From: Bisporella sp. PMI_857 | Taxonomy: Eukaryota > Ascomycota > Leotiomycetes > Helotiales > Helotiaceae | NCBI GenBank assembly: GCA_021307315.1 | Contig: JAJSPD010000033.1 | Coordinates: 62,001 to 126,000, forward strand | Length of the DNA: 64,000 bases | Direction of reading: 5' to 3' | In this document: piece after piece, positions 11,501 through 21,189 of the stretch | How the letters are laid out: every line of letters starts with the position of its first letter | Position numbering within the stretch: position 1 is the first letter of the stretch | The notes under the pieces: generated by a model | Databases searched by the model: none | Told to the model about the DNA's origin: nothing | What the model saw: only the letters and a program-made list of their open reading frames with translations | Made by a program: the position numbers and the translations under genes

Positions 11501-11772
11501 GAGTTTATGGCCTCTGCAAGCTCAGCACTGCTCGATTTGTTGATACAGCATGTGTCCACCCAAAAGTACTGCAAGCCATCGCGTCTGGCTTGTTCTCCGC
11601 AGAATCGGATCTTGTCAAACCCAGTCTTCTTCGTTCCATTCCCATCCGTTATGTCCCCGAAGGTGACCTCCTCCGGTCCCCATGTGTGCGAGAGAATAGC
11701 ATATGGAGGAATATCGTCGATGAACTCAGTCAAGCAGAACTCGCCATTGTTGTTGTATTCTAGGAGGCGCAT
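8575..11772 (-). CDS. HET - NB-ARC - TPR protein (fungal NLR-like STAND protein)
   Basis: Model: complement(join(8575..10310,10358..10981,11043..11772)), 1,029 residues. Introns are 61 nt (11042-10982, GTATGC...TAG) and 47 nt (10357-10311, GTAAGC...CAG with branch tactaat). The joined length is divisible by three and both junctions restore family sequence. The N-terminal HET domain spans about residues 1-200 (YAILSHTWG, WVDTCCINK, WFTRGWTLQELIAP). NB-ARC covers about 265-470: P-loop GLGGIGKT at 292-299, Walker-B-like WLMLYDNYD at 375-383, the sensor region SVLITTRS at 409-416 and GLPLA near 463. TPRs run from about 675 to 990, with six nearly identical 42-residue kinesin-light-chain-type units and one diverged unit. 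By family, an ATP-regulated switch activates the HET death domain when the TPR surface detects a non-self or modified partner; the ligand is unknown. It lies convergent to the HET-ankyrin gene. Confidence 0.92.
8890..9650 (-). repeat. array of six near-identical 126-bp TPR units
   Basis: Each unit encodes 42 residues around KLAEAEQMYERALRG and ALGAEHTSTL. Between copies the changes fall on a few sites: the three residues after NLY (ADQ, VDL, KDQ, ANQ, ADL, KNQ), the residue after RALRG (Y, C or K), the residue after TSTL (D, Q or N), and N/I after NNLG. Most other codons are unchanged, which points to recent homogenisation. Confidence 0.93.
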
Positions 11773-13396
11773 TATTCAGGCGGGGTATGAGAAAATGCCT
11801 GATCGCCAGAATGCCGGGGAATAGTTGTAGTAGAGTAGTATGTATGCATTTGTTGAGTTGGGGAGTAAAGGTTGGTTCGAGGCTGGTTCTTGTGCCGCCG
11901 AGCTGAACGACAGCCTCGCGGCATGGGGCACGAGCCAGCTCTCGTTATAAGCACGTGACAACGCGTGCCCCTCATGAACCCCTCCGTGGAGCCACCGACC
12001 CGTTACGTACTAGCGGATCCGTTACGGACCTAGCCGTAAGAGCCCGTAATCTCCTGAATTCCCCTTTTCTCTCCTTATGTTGATCTCTTATAATATAGCA
12101 GTGATCGTCAATTGAATAAGTTACCCTTAGCCTGTCACAAGGAGAGCCACAGGAGCGGGTAAAATTTGGTATTGAAGCTCCCTGATTGCTAAGGAGCTGG
12201 CAAGGAGCTGTATTATTGAAGTCGAAACTATCAGTGTTGTCCATTCATCGAGGCTAGAGAAATGCGCTGAAAGTCCCATGTCCACGGCGTTTGTGTTACC
12301 AAGAAGGTTTCCATCCAGCGTTGCACTTGCAGTACTAATGGTCCTGCTGTTTACGTTAGTTTGTCTGCTGGCAAATTTGGGGGGATAGTTTCGCCTATAT
12401 ACCGCCCTAATGATATCAGTCTTGTTCGGTGAATTAATAAAGTTATTTTACCAGTTAACACAGTGTACAAACCGGTAGCTATTCCTGAAGTTGTTTTCAT
12501 GGTTAGATATCCTGTATACTCCAGTGGCTATTATAAGGGCGATTGAAAATTTGAACATTATCATAAGATGAGTAGAATTTCAAGGTTCAAGCTTAAAATC
12601 GATATAGAGTACATTGCATCGAAGATTGGAGCCTAGAAATCTTGCTGAATAGAAGAGATATGATTGTAATCAACCACGACAGGCACGAAACTGCTTCGAA
12701 GGAGCCAGAAGTAGCTTTCAAAGCAAGGCAGAAATATTCATCACTTGAGACAGAATTGTAGGTGAATTATGGCAAGCAAGTCCTGGAGCACCACTATCTG
12801 AACAAGATGTGAAACCGTTTCCCTCGTATCGCAAAATAGGTCATTCCTCTAATCAATAATCGTTTTGCGTATACCCACTGATAAGATAGGAAGCTGCCAC
12901 ATGAACCCCCCCCTTACCCCGCACAACTAGTGGTAAGATACTTCTAATAAAACGCGTCACACTTTCGTTCCAGACAGCGCCGGCCTAAAGTAGTTCTAAA
13001 CCTTCAGTTAGACGTTCGCAATTCGCCCAGAATGCGGCTCTATTCTTGCTCAAACTAAAACGGATTATACGGCCGCACGCGCAATGTGCCATCCTGGCCG
13101 ACCCAACCCGATGGAGTCACTCCACAGGAGATGAGGAAGCATTCCAAGCACGCATCGATAAATCAAACCAAACATCCAACGAAGTGGCAGCAGTTGGCAC
13201 AAGTGGCAATGCAACCGACATGGGGATTGTAAATCCCATCTGGCGAACGCGCCAAGAGGGATAGGGAAGACAAAAGAAGAAAGACGGGAGAGGGAGAGGG
13301 GGAAGAGAGAGAAGCGAAAGAAAATAGACAAGAAAGGTAACGCTGTAAAGTAGCCTAAAGCCAATTTATGAGTCCAGCTGCCTTAGTCCTCACTAG
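11773..13396. other. intergenic, upstream of the HET-NB-TPR gene
   Basis: Several short open frames occur on both strands but none has a recognisable motif or introns that extend it. A short C-run sits near 12907. The part next to 11772 presumably holds the promoter of the HET-NB-TPR gene, without a clear TATA box. Confidence 0.4.
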
Positions 13397-14684
13397 TTAC
13401 GTAAGATCTGTTTGTTTGCTAGAGAGGGCTTCTAACTCCTTTGCATACTCTTCACGGTCGGTGACCTTCCTCCTAACGACATGATCAGAACCTTCGAACC
13501 GATACCGAGAGAATATCTTTTCAGTCTCGGAAACAGAGAAGAAAACCTGGGACAGATATGATCTTCCGCAAGAAAGACCGCGGCATTTAGAGATGTAAAA
13601 CAACGCCAAAGCCATACTGCCCCAAACTTCCAGCCCTCACGCATAATGCTCGTTAGTGCAGGCCGATGCTTCGAGACCGTACTAGCCTCTTCCTCCTCCA
13701 ATATGTTCATAAATCCCCGTCGAACCTTGTCGAGCTCACAAAGGTCTTTTTTCTCTGTGTCGATACTACATCCCGTAAGCCAAAAAGGAATAGCAAGCAT
13801 CTCTGCAGGTAAAGCACAGACCCACTCAAAATCGATAGAACAGGTGATGTTCCAGTCTTCGTCTACGAAGATGTTGCTTTGATGCAGATCGGTAACCTGG
13901 AGATAGAATGGTCCATTCGGTGCTCCCGCTTGACGTAATGATGTGAGAGCATTCTAAGCAAAACCTTGGCCGCCATTTGACCATGGCAGTCTTCAGCATC
14001 CAAAATTGCGTTTGGATTGCTAAGAAAGTTGTTTTCATAAAGTGTAAGCATGTCTGCAGCGAATGGCTGGTACAGGTATACGTTTCGTTCCTCTGTATTG
14101 TTCTCGGCGCACCATCATTTTCAAAGATAATAACGGAGCAAAGCAGTAGTCGGTTTATCAACGATATTGCTCCGTCCTTATAAAACTGGAATGAGTTGAT
14201 TCGAGGTTGAGGGATGTGGGTTAGGGAAAGTATCAAACGAGCCATGCCTCGGAAGAGCTTCTGCTTCCGGAATGGGTCATTCCGATGCTTCTCCCACGTG
14301 TTAGAAAGCATCTGGCCTGTACTGGGGCCGACATACTCAGGCAGCAAATATGCGGTGGGTAGCTGTTGGCTGTCTGAATAGGCGGTATAATGCGAGACGG
14401 TTGGGCATCGAAAAAGGTTGCGGAGATAGCGCTGGAACATGTGCCAAAGGCGAAAGTAGAAAGGCTTTTGTCGCTCATTACAAACCATACGCCAGCAGCA
14501 CGGTTAGCGCAGAAGCCTTTAGGTAGCATAGATGGATTACATAGCGGCGGTCAGAGAATCCGAAGCCGTACAATTGTGGAATGCGAACATCGGGGCATCG
14601 ATCTTGCATCCATACATATGTTCCCGCCTCAGAGCTCAACTTTTCATCCACTGTGCCAGGATACATGGCTTCGGCAGGATTATG
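13397..14684 (-). pseudogene. aminoglycoside-phosphotransferase (APH)-like fungal kinase, decayed
   Basis: The remnant reads from AGTYVWMQDRCPDVRIPQLY (near 14640) through QMLSNTW, then MAAKVLLRMLSHHYVKREHR and the catalytic-loop region VTDLHQSNIFVDEDW with IDFEW (near 13880-13820). It ends near SSKQTD. In this family the loop HxxN and the following D carry out phosphotransfer, and both are visible. The protein is spread over at least four frames: shifts occur near 14080, at 13919 (one base lost before NGPFYL) and near 13560, and a further break lies between about 14520 and 14478. The first 80 or so residues expected for the family are missing. It therefore cannot make the normal protein. Substrates of this fungal family are unknown. 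Confidence 0.8.
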
Positions 14685-14689
14685 AGTAG

Positions 14690-15437
14690 AAGTAGTGATA
14701 TAGACGTGTATTTAGTTCTAGGAAGTCGTTCTTACTTCTTGTACAATAAGATAATTCGTTATATACCTTGCAACTGTAGCTGAATTAAAAGGCTTTAAAA
14801 CAGACAGCTAAGTTAGAGCGGCCGCTGCTCACGACCAGAGACTAAAACGGAACCAGTGAAGATGAGATTAGAGTCTGGCTTTCCTGGAAGATAGGCAGGC
14901 AGTAGCTCGTGCTTTGTACATTTATTGTTATTGTAGTATCTGCTGGCTTATTGTTTGAGAAAAGGGACTCCTTGCGAGGTTTGAAAGTGCCGTGTGCCAA
15001 CGTTTATCCGAGCAGGGGCTATGAGGCACGGCATGTGATCAAATTTCGGTGCTCGAGGGGCATAAAATAGGACCATATCACTAGCGATTATAATAATTTG
15101 AAGACGGCAACTCGGATAAAGCACATGCCATCACAGTTCTGCTAGAAAGGCAAAAGCATCTATATAAGAGCTGGGAACCGTCTTGTGGATAAGGTGTTGT
15201 CACTAAGCGCGGTTCTGCACGAATCATAGTCCTAGGTATAACAACTCTCAGAGTTCTTGTATTATAGATAACACAGCCAAAAAGAAGTTCATGTACGACG
15301 TATGCTCCTTTCAATAATTTACATTTGGTTTGACAATCTTGCTATATGGTCCCTCTCAATTTGCTAAATCCGTTTAATTTCCATTCTGGCTGATTTTTCT
15401 TCGATTTCTCGTCTAATCCCCATATAGAGTATCACAT
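14690..15437. other. intergenic, no supported gene
   Basis: I see no domain, intron pattern or repeat match here. The longest minus-strand frame (15081-15314, 77 codons) has no recognisable features. Confidence 0.4.
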
Positions 15438-15996
15438 TTAGATCTGCTTGCCTATTTTATCCTCGTATCTTGCAATCATCTCTTCTCTGGATTTCATGTG
15501 CCTATCGAATTCCTCCGGACTGAGAACTTTTTTCAGTTCTTCATCGGTGTATTCTTTCTAAATGAATAATTAAAATACCTGGTTCCATTTGAGAAAATTA
15601 CAGCTTACCAGTTTTGGCCTATTAGCTGGGTTAAACTGATATTTTGTGTCGAACTCTTTCTGAATATACGGATGTAACCGCCCTGGTTCTTCAACCCTTT
15701 CTAAGAGTTTAGTAGAAGCAAATATACAGCATTTAATACATACAGCTCATGTCCTTTCCAACGAAAATTTACAACAGCATATTCACTGTCCACAGGGCCA
15801 TTATCAATCAATAAATAACATTTTGGGTTTATCCATCCACCGAAAGTAGTCAGTCGATCGTAGTTTGGAAAATTTTCATTGAAGTCTCGATTCCAGACTT
15901 TTGGCAAGCAGAATTTGCCATAAGTAAAGTTTTCTCAGCATATGATCCAGGCATTTCATCAGTTTTACACTGAACAAAAACACGTCTAGCCGCCAT
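15438..15996 (-). CDS. small conserved-looking protein, three exons, one base short
   Basis: Proposed model: complement(join(15438..15557,15609..15696,15744..15996)). It starts MAARRVFVQCKTDE, continues through PKVWNRDFNENFPNYDRL, GGWINPKCYLLIDNGPVDSE and GRLHPYIQKEFDTKYQFNPA, and ends EEMIARYEDKIGKQI. Intron 2 (15608-15558) is clear, with GTAAGC and TTTAG. Intron 1 (15743-15697) uses GTATGT and AAAG, with branch ctaaac. The exons add up to 461 nt, one short of a multiple of three. The frame slips inside exon 1 near 15925-15935, between EKTL and TYGKF. With one more base it would encode 153 residues. I do not recognise a named domain, but splicing plus a coherent protein argue for a real gene that is recently broken or carries a sequencing error. 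Confidence 0.55.
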
Positions 15997-16261
15997 TTGG
16001 ACGCTGATTGTTGGTGTGATTATGTTATGTTGTCAACAATGTGAATAATGGAAGAGCGGAAGGTGGGGTGGTTTTATGGTTTGATTGTTTCATACATTAA
16101 AGCCTCGCTCTAAGCCCCTTGCTAGCGTTGCCGGCAGATCTTTCTCCACCTAAAGTCAACAAGGCATTCCCATTCGCCCAATAACACTTCAGATGAGACG
16201 GTGTACTAACCCCCTCCCCCCTTCCCCCACCCTGTACAGTACCTGTACTTACTGTAATATA

Positions 16262-16447
16262 TCATGGATCTGATGGGGAGGGTGTTCCTAAAACGCACGC
16301 AGGACATTCGCCTAAGACATTGGAATTTGTTGTGGTATAGTTAGGGCAAGTTGTACCCTTAGCGTCGCCTGGGGCTGTGCATACAGTCATGCCTGCAAAG
16401 ACTTGATGCCCACATTGGCTATACGTAATGAATGCACCAACGCACAT
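16262..16447 (-). CDS. small cysteine-rich protein (hypothetical)
   Basis: A 61-residue frame starting MCVGAFITYSQCGHQ with six cysteines (C2, C12, C23, C34, C52, C55). The CGH block followed by spaced cysteines and a C-x2-C near the end resembles the many short fungal proteins with a presumed metal-binding arrangement. I cannot name a family with certainty. No signal peptide is evident, so it is probably intracellular. The frame opens upstream at a TTG (16471), but the ATG at 16447 begins the family-like part. It could also be one exon of a larger gene. Confidence 0.4.
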   Translation of the reverse strand: MCVGAFITYSQCGHQVFAGMTVCTAPGDAKGTTCPNYTTTNSNVLGECPACVLGTPSPSDP

Positions 16448-17234
16448 TTTGTAGTATTTGGTTGCTATCAAAGTGTGGGATAGAGTCTAGGATGTCTTAC
16501 AGTAGCTCTGTGTTTCGCTTACTTTGGTTTTCTTTCTTTTGCCTTACAGGACAGTCTGTATGTTAGTTTAGTACTTCTACCAAAGCACGGTTTCTGACAT
16601 GCTCACTTCCGGACGAATAAAAGAAGTAGATAGAGTGTTATTCTTTTGATACGTTGGGATATCAAAAATGCAGAATGGAACCAATCTTTTCTTATATAAG
16701 TCGCGGATATTTGAAGTTGTCTAATGTGAATGGAACTGTGAAGTGATTAAGTGCAGGACGACTGAAAGGTGGGGCTTGATTTGGACAAGTCGGCAGGACT
16801 CCGAGAGCATGCTTTCTTTTACATGGCATTGCTTAGTGTTGTTAGGCAATGCTTAGCGTTACTATCCCCTCCCTGGATAAAATAATACTGTTGGTATGGT
16901 CCTGAGCCAATGGGGGAGTGAATGGGAGAGTGAACAAAGGGGTGTGAATGGAAGGGTGAATGGAGGAGTGAACAAAGGATTCAGTCACATGACCACCTGT
17001 AGCATATAAGAGAACGCATTGTAGTAGTAGTAGCAATCATGAACAATTTACCACATTCTACCTACCAGCAACCACGTATCAAGTACGCAGCGTTGCTACA
17101 AGTGGAGTGGTACCTCAAATACTCTCCACTCTGGCAAGCATTACCAATGCTTAGCCTAATCTGTCAGTGCTAAGTGTATTCTGTCACTACCCAGCTTTTG
17201 CTGTCACTGCCATCTTTCCACATACTCTTTCAAT
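16448..17234. other. intergenic with low-complexity tract
   Basis: No gene is supported. At about 16912-16982 there is an imperfect tandem run of gtgaatgg / gagtgaacaaagg motifs. The stretch next to 17235 contains ctgtcact repeats. Confidence 0.5.
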
Positions 17235-17787
17235 ATGCCCGGAGAAGCACCAATCTATTCTGACAGCATTCTAGGCGGCTACCTAGTCTACATCGCTAAA
17301 GCTTACGGACACACTATTCATGAGGGATGCGGTATCCTCTATTTCTCTGACATGGATTGCATCTGGCATAACTCCAGACTCCTGTACGTCCCAATATTTA
17401 GCAGCTCTAGCCGCTCACTCACGAAGACAAAAAGCCGATCAGTTCACAGCCTCTCGCCATCTGACAATGGCCGCAAACTACAACGGCAAAGTCAGAGCTG
17501 AAGGCAAAAAGCAGGAAGGTGCAATTCAAACCTATTCAGGATCGCCAACCGAAGTTGCGTGAAACATCAAAGAAGCCATCGCCTACCTGCGTGAATGAGG
17601 CTGCACCAAAATTGGTGCTGTTAACTTTTATCGCGGTGCATCTCATGTTCTTAACTTGCTTACCAGCAACGAGGTGATTGCCGGTTTCATAGCCCATCCG
17701 GTTGGGTCGACAGAAGCTCAAGTGAAAAATGTGAAAATGCCATTAAGCATTGCGGCTGCAGATGGAGATGTGGCTTTCGTTCTCTAG
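17235..17787 (+). pseudogene. dienelactone hydrolase-family (alpha/beta hydrolase) remnant
   Basis: Pieces in several frames match the dienelactone hydrolase pattern. A 5' part contains SQYLAALAAHS. A central part ends KQEGAIQTYSGSPTEVA. The 3' part reads IKEAIAYLRE, stop, then GCTKIGAVNFYRG, NEVIAGFIAHP and PLSIAAADGD. The nucleophile motif, normally G-x-C-x-G, is here NFYRG, so the catalytic cysteine is gone. At least one frameshift (near 17320), a TGA near 17597 and a TAG near 17787 break the frame. The C-terminal part with the catalytic histidine is not found. Confidence 0.7.
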
Positions 17788-17984
17788 GTATGAAAGAAGG
17801 TGAGGCGATGTCCGACTCGGCTACCTTTACACGTAAGGGATTTGTAACGTTAAGATTCCTATCCTGTCGACGAATCAAGAGCTTCGGGATCTCTAGAGAT
17901 CACTCATCTACTTGTAAGTGTAAAGAAAACTCAGGCTTGTCCTTATTGAAACTGTTTTCGGCACTTTTAAGTGTAGTGAACTGA

Positions 17985-18480
17985 CCGAGCTGGGCTAGGA
18001 GGATAATATCCAAGGTCCAAGTTCTTTATTATTGTAACGACGCAAGGAATCACGGGCTAGAATAGAGGCATATGGGAGTGCGTACAATAGGCTGATAGTG
18101 ATTGCCTTATAGGTCTATCTACGAAGGATACAAAAACATGAGGAACAACTGTAGAGAGTTGGAGCAGGCCCTTTATATAGGCGACTCCAACTCTCCTCCG
18201 TATCGGCTCTGAAACCCCTCATACCTTGTTCATCAGCCTCCTGATCCCGTGCCATGGCCTCCGTGTCGCACCTTGAGCATACCGGTTGTTACAATTATCG
18301 TATAAGTCGTCTGGGTCATTATGGGCAAGCCACTTCAATCCAGTTCCATTGAAAGCCTCCCACGAAAGCTTCGGATCAAGACGCTCAAGGTTCCCAACAT
18401 ATACCCACTGGCCCCGAAAGTATGGAAGGTTCGGGACGCCGTTAAAGTTCAAGGTTGGAGGAGGAGCTGTATAACCTACA
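17985..18480 (-). pseudogene. 3' end of an unknown gene split by the solo LTR
   Basis: On the minus strand a frame from about 18470 reads NFNGVPNLPYFRGQWVYVGN and WLAHNDPDDLYDN up to the LTR edge at 18299. Across the LTR and one copy of the target duplication the frame resumes in phase with KELGPWILSS and a stop near 17985. A GTTAGT donor and CTGTAG acceptor further upstream suggest an intron before this exon, but I could not find the 5' exons in a consistent frame. I do not recognise the family. Confidence 0.5.
18028..18298 (-). mobile_element. solo LTR, family A (261 bp) with 5-bp target duplication
   Basis: The LTR occupies 18033-18293, begins TGTAACGACG, ends GGTTGTTACA and is bounded by ATTAT at 18028-18032 and 18294-18298. 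A second copy of the same 261-bp length, on the other strand, lies at 23724-23984. The TATA-like ctatataaag reads on the minus strand here, so I infer minus orientation. No internal region is present, as expected after LTR-LTR recombination. Confidence 0.95.
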
Positions 18481-18823
18481 GAGAATGTCTTCTATGTATT
18501 CCCTTCTATATTTCTTTCCCCCTATATCCCGACTAACCAACCTACTTAGCATACACCCTCGTGCACTAACAGGATCCGCTTCAACTGCTGAGGATAGGAT
18601 GTTGAACACTTAAGGGAATCGCGTCCAAGTCACCTTGTTACTAACATATCACAAAAAATCTTTATACGGCGTAGATGTATCTGTTGTAAGACTATTATTC
18701 GAATAATGTAATTTTGAGCATGGGTTAGACGAGAGCATGGGTATCCTGAAGGAGTTAGATTATGTAATTTAGAGCAGTAGCGCCTTTTAGGCTTATCCGG
18801 GCGTACTAAAACTTCAGGTCAGA

Positions 18824-18985
18824 TCAGACTTTGCATGAATTTGCGTGCCATGGCGGCCACAAGGCTAATGACGATTTCCTAGTATAGTTGTGAGCCTTAA
18901 AGCTCGGATACAATACTTTTATAAGTATCAAGAGTAACAAGAGCTCGGTGGCGGAACTGTGGTAAAGGAAGTCTATTGCACTATA
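18824..18985 (-). repeat. inverted copy of the 8100-8265 repeat
   Basis: The minus strand matches 8100-8265, with the shared block tggcacgcaaattcatgcaa and a similar translated segment. Surrounding DNA (18486-19470) holds no supportable gene. Confidence 0.6.
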
Positions 18986-19470
18986 AAGGTGGACTATCCG
19001 CAAATCAGGCCCGAAGGCGACGATGGGTCCGGAGTGTTTAGGAGCAGCCACGGAACACGGCTTATTAAAAAATACAGGAGATATTAATGTGTGCACAGAT
19101 TTTAAGATGCTTAAAGTCAAAGTACCCATCATTTTTCTCGGCACGGTGGGTTTTTCGCCACGCAGAGATGGACGTTACATATATTATTGGCAACGATGAA
19201 TTTTATTATCTAAACCACAAACAATTTTCAGGCCTACAGATGACCCCTCCGGGGCCGTCTGAACTAAGATGGGGGTTTTCAGCCATGCCATTGGGGGAAT
19301 GGTGTTAATGAATTCCCGTCTGGCAGGTATACAGGTATGGGCTAGCACAAGCTCCTGAGAATTTAGTTCTACTGAAGCCAATATGAGATTTTAGGTCTGT
19401 TGTGGGTACTATAAGATTTCCTGCAGCCAAATAGGAGTTCCCAAAACTCTCGAGGCACATTGCCCATCAT

Positions 19471-20270
19471 CTACAACTTCCCTTGAACATCCGCGTAATT
19501 GACGTCTCTGTCCGGATACGCGCCAAGTGCCAAAGCGAACTCTACTAACGTGCCTTCGCCACCCCAATACTCTGTGACAAATGCACGCATAAGGTCCAAT
19601 CCGTTCAACAAAGCGCCACTTGTCCATAGTTTTCCGTCTCTAACCCAGCGCTTCTCAACCCATTTGACCCCAGGAGCAGCTTTGCGCAGATCGTCCAGCA
19701 TTGGTCGCGGCCCTGTCGCAGTTTTCCCTTCAAGCAACCCTGATTGTAGAGCTGACAAGGATCCTCCGCAGATAGTGATGAAGGCTGCAGAAGTTTCATA
19801 ACTTTTTCGGATGAAATCACACTCTGCTTCATTGAGAGTGTACTTGGCGTCATGCGCTCCAATGATGATAATATCCAATGGTGGGCATGTTGCGAAGCTG
19901 TCCTATTACCATTTGATTAATGTCAAATCACGAGATCTACAAAAAGCATGAGAACTATTACCGTTGTGTTGATGCGCAGGCCACAGGTCAAGGCTGCCGG
20001 TTTTCCTGTTTCATTGACCCAGTGGAATTCGACGTCGAGGGCTTGGGCTCTAAGATGATCAGGCAAGATGCCTTCGGGGAAATCATGGACGAATTTCTTA
20101 GAGAGGGCGTTGAATATATCAATTGGCGCCACATCTAGAAGTTCTGTTTCTCTGCGCTTTAAATTAGTAGTTAGTTTATAGAATGACAGATCGAAGACCA
20201 ACGAGTTGGCAAGGATAACACCAGTCCGAATAGTGCGGTGAGGCTTTGCGAGGTTGATTGGATCAGACAT
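19471..20270 (-). CDS. DJ-1/PfpI-family protein
   Basis: Model: complement(join(19471..19902,19962..20151,20203..20270)), 229 residues. It belongs to the class-I glutamine amidotransferase-like superfamily, with relatives such as isonitrile hydratase and fungal AraC-type-like DJ-1 proteins. The protein begins MSDPINLAKPHRTIRTGVIL, continues TELLDVAPIDIF, LDIIIIGAHDA and a nucleophile elbow FITICGGS with the expected cysteine. It ends near WTSGALLNGLDLMRAF and YADVQGKL. Intron 2 (19961-19903, 59 nt, GTAATA...TAG) is required for the frame. Intron 1 (20202-20152, 51 nt, GTTGGT...GCAG with branch ctaac) has no in-frame stop and a length divisible by three, but removing it gives the family-like join ANS-ETELLD. 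Its reaction is not predictable. The protein is presumably cytosolic. Confidence 0.85.
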
Positions 20271-20357
20271 GTTGATTTGAAAGAAACTTCAGAATTTTCT
20301 TGTGAATGGCGATGGAGTTGGTGAATCTGTATCATTTACAGCAAGGAAACCCTGCAA

Positions 20358-20363
20358 TTTATA
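20358..20363 (-). promoter_or_regulatory. TATA-like element of the DJ-1/PfpI gene
   Basis: On the minus strand TATAAA occurs about 90 nt before the ATG at 20270, a plausible core-promoter position. Confidence 0.3.
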
Positions 20364-20499
20364 CCTTTATTTTCACGATACTTTACTTCCAATGATGAAC
20401 CCATGAAGAATAAAAACATGCTCAATCGTTTATCCGCATCTCGGGCGTTGCAATACGCTGCAAGCCGGCCGCGTCATCCCCTCGCATCATCTACTGACT

Positions 20500-20605
20500 T
20501 TGGAGCTGTACATCCATATATCCGTAAATCCATATATTCATACATCCACCCACCTATCCACACATACACATATCCAACTATACATTCATCCGTACATCCA
20601 CCAAT
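20500..20605 (+). repeat. low-complexity catccatat-type tract
   Basis: Imperfect tandem copies of short motifs such as atccatatat, atccaccc and tacatcc. No coding signal is seen. Confidence 0.6.
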
Positions 20606-21189
20606 GCAAAAATGGAGACTATCCCCATGTTTCGCAATCCGAACCTAATTGGTAAGGAGGTTTGGCATGTCAACACATCTTTTGATCGAGGAAGTCCTGG
20701 TCCAAAGTGGTGCCCATGTCAACGCGCAAGCAGATAAAGGTATCATACTTCCATGGAGCCGTCGCACGTGGACACGAGCACATCGCACGGTTTTTACTTA
20801 AAAATGGCGCAGATTCCATGAAGTCTCAAGTCACTTCGGCTTTTGCGATATCGTACAACTACTCCTTGATAAGGGAATTAGTATTCAGGTCAAAGATGGG
20901 AACCTGCAGACACCTTTACACTACGCGGCGAAGATTGATGAGAAGAGTGAGATCTGGTATGGGATATAGCCACTGTGAGCCTCTTGTTGGAGAAGAGAGC
21001 TATTAAAGACTCTTGGGATAAATCAGGTCAGCTTCCCAAAATCTCGCGAGAAGAAATCCCAACTCCATCATCGAGCTCCTCTATTGAAATAGAAGAAGAG
21101 AGTCACGTGGCCATCAGAGAGTATAGGGCAAACGAGTCAATTGCTGAAGGTTACGTGACTCTCTTCTTCTATTTCAATAAGGTATGAGC

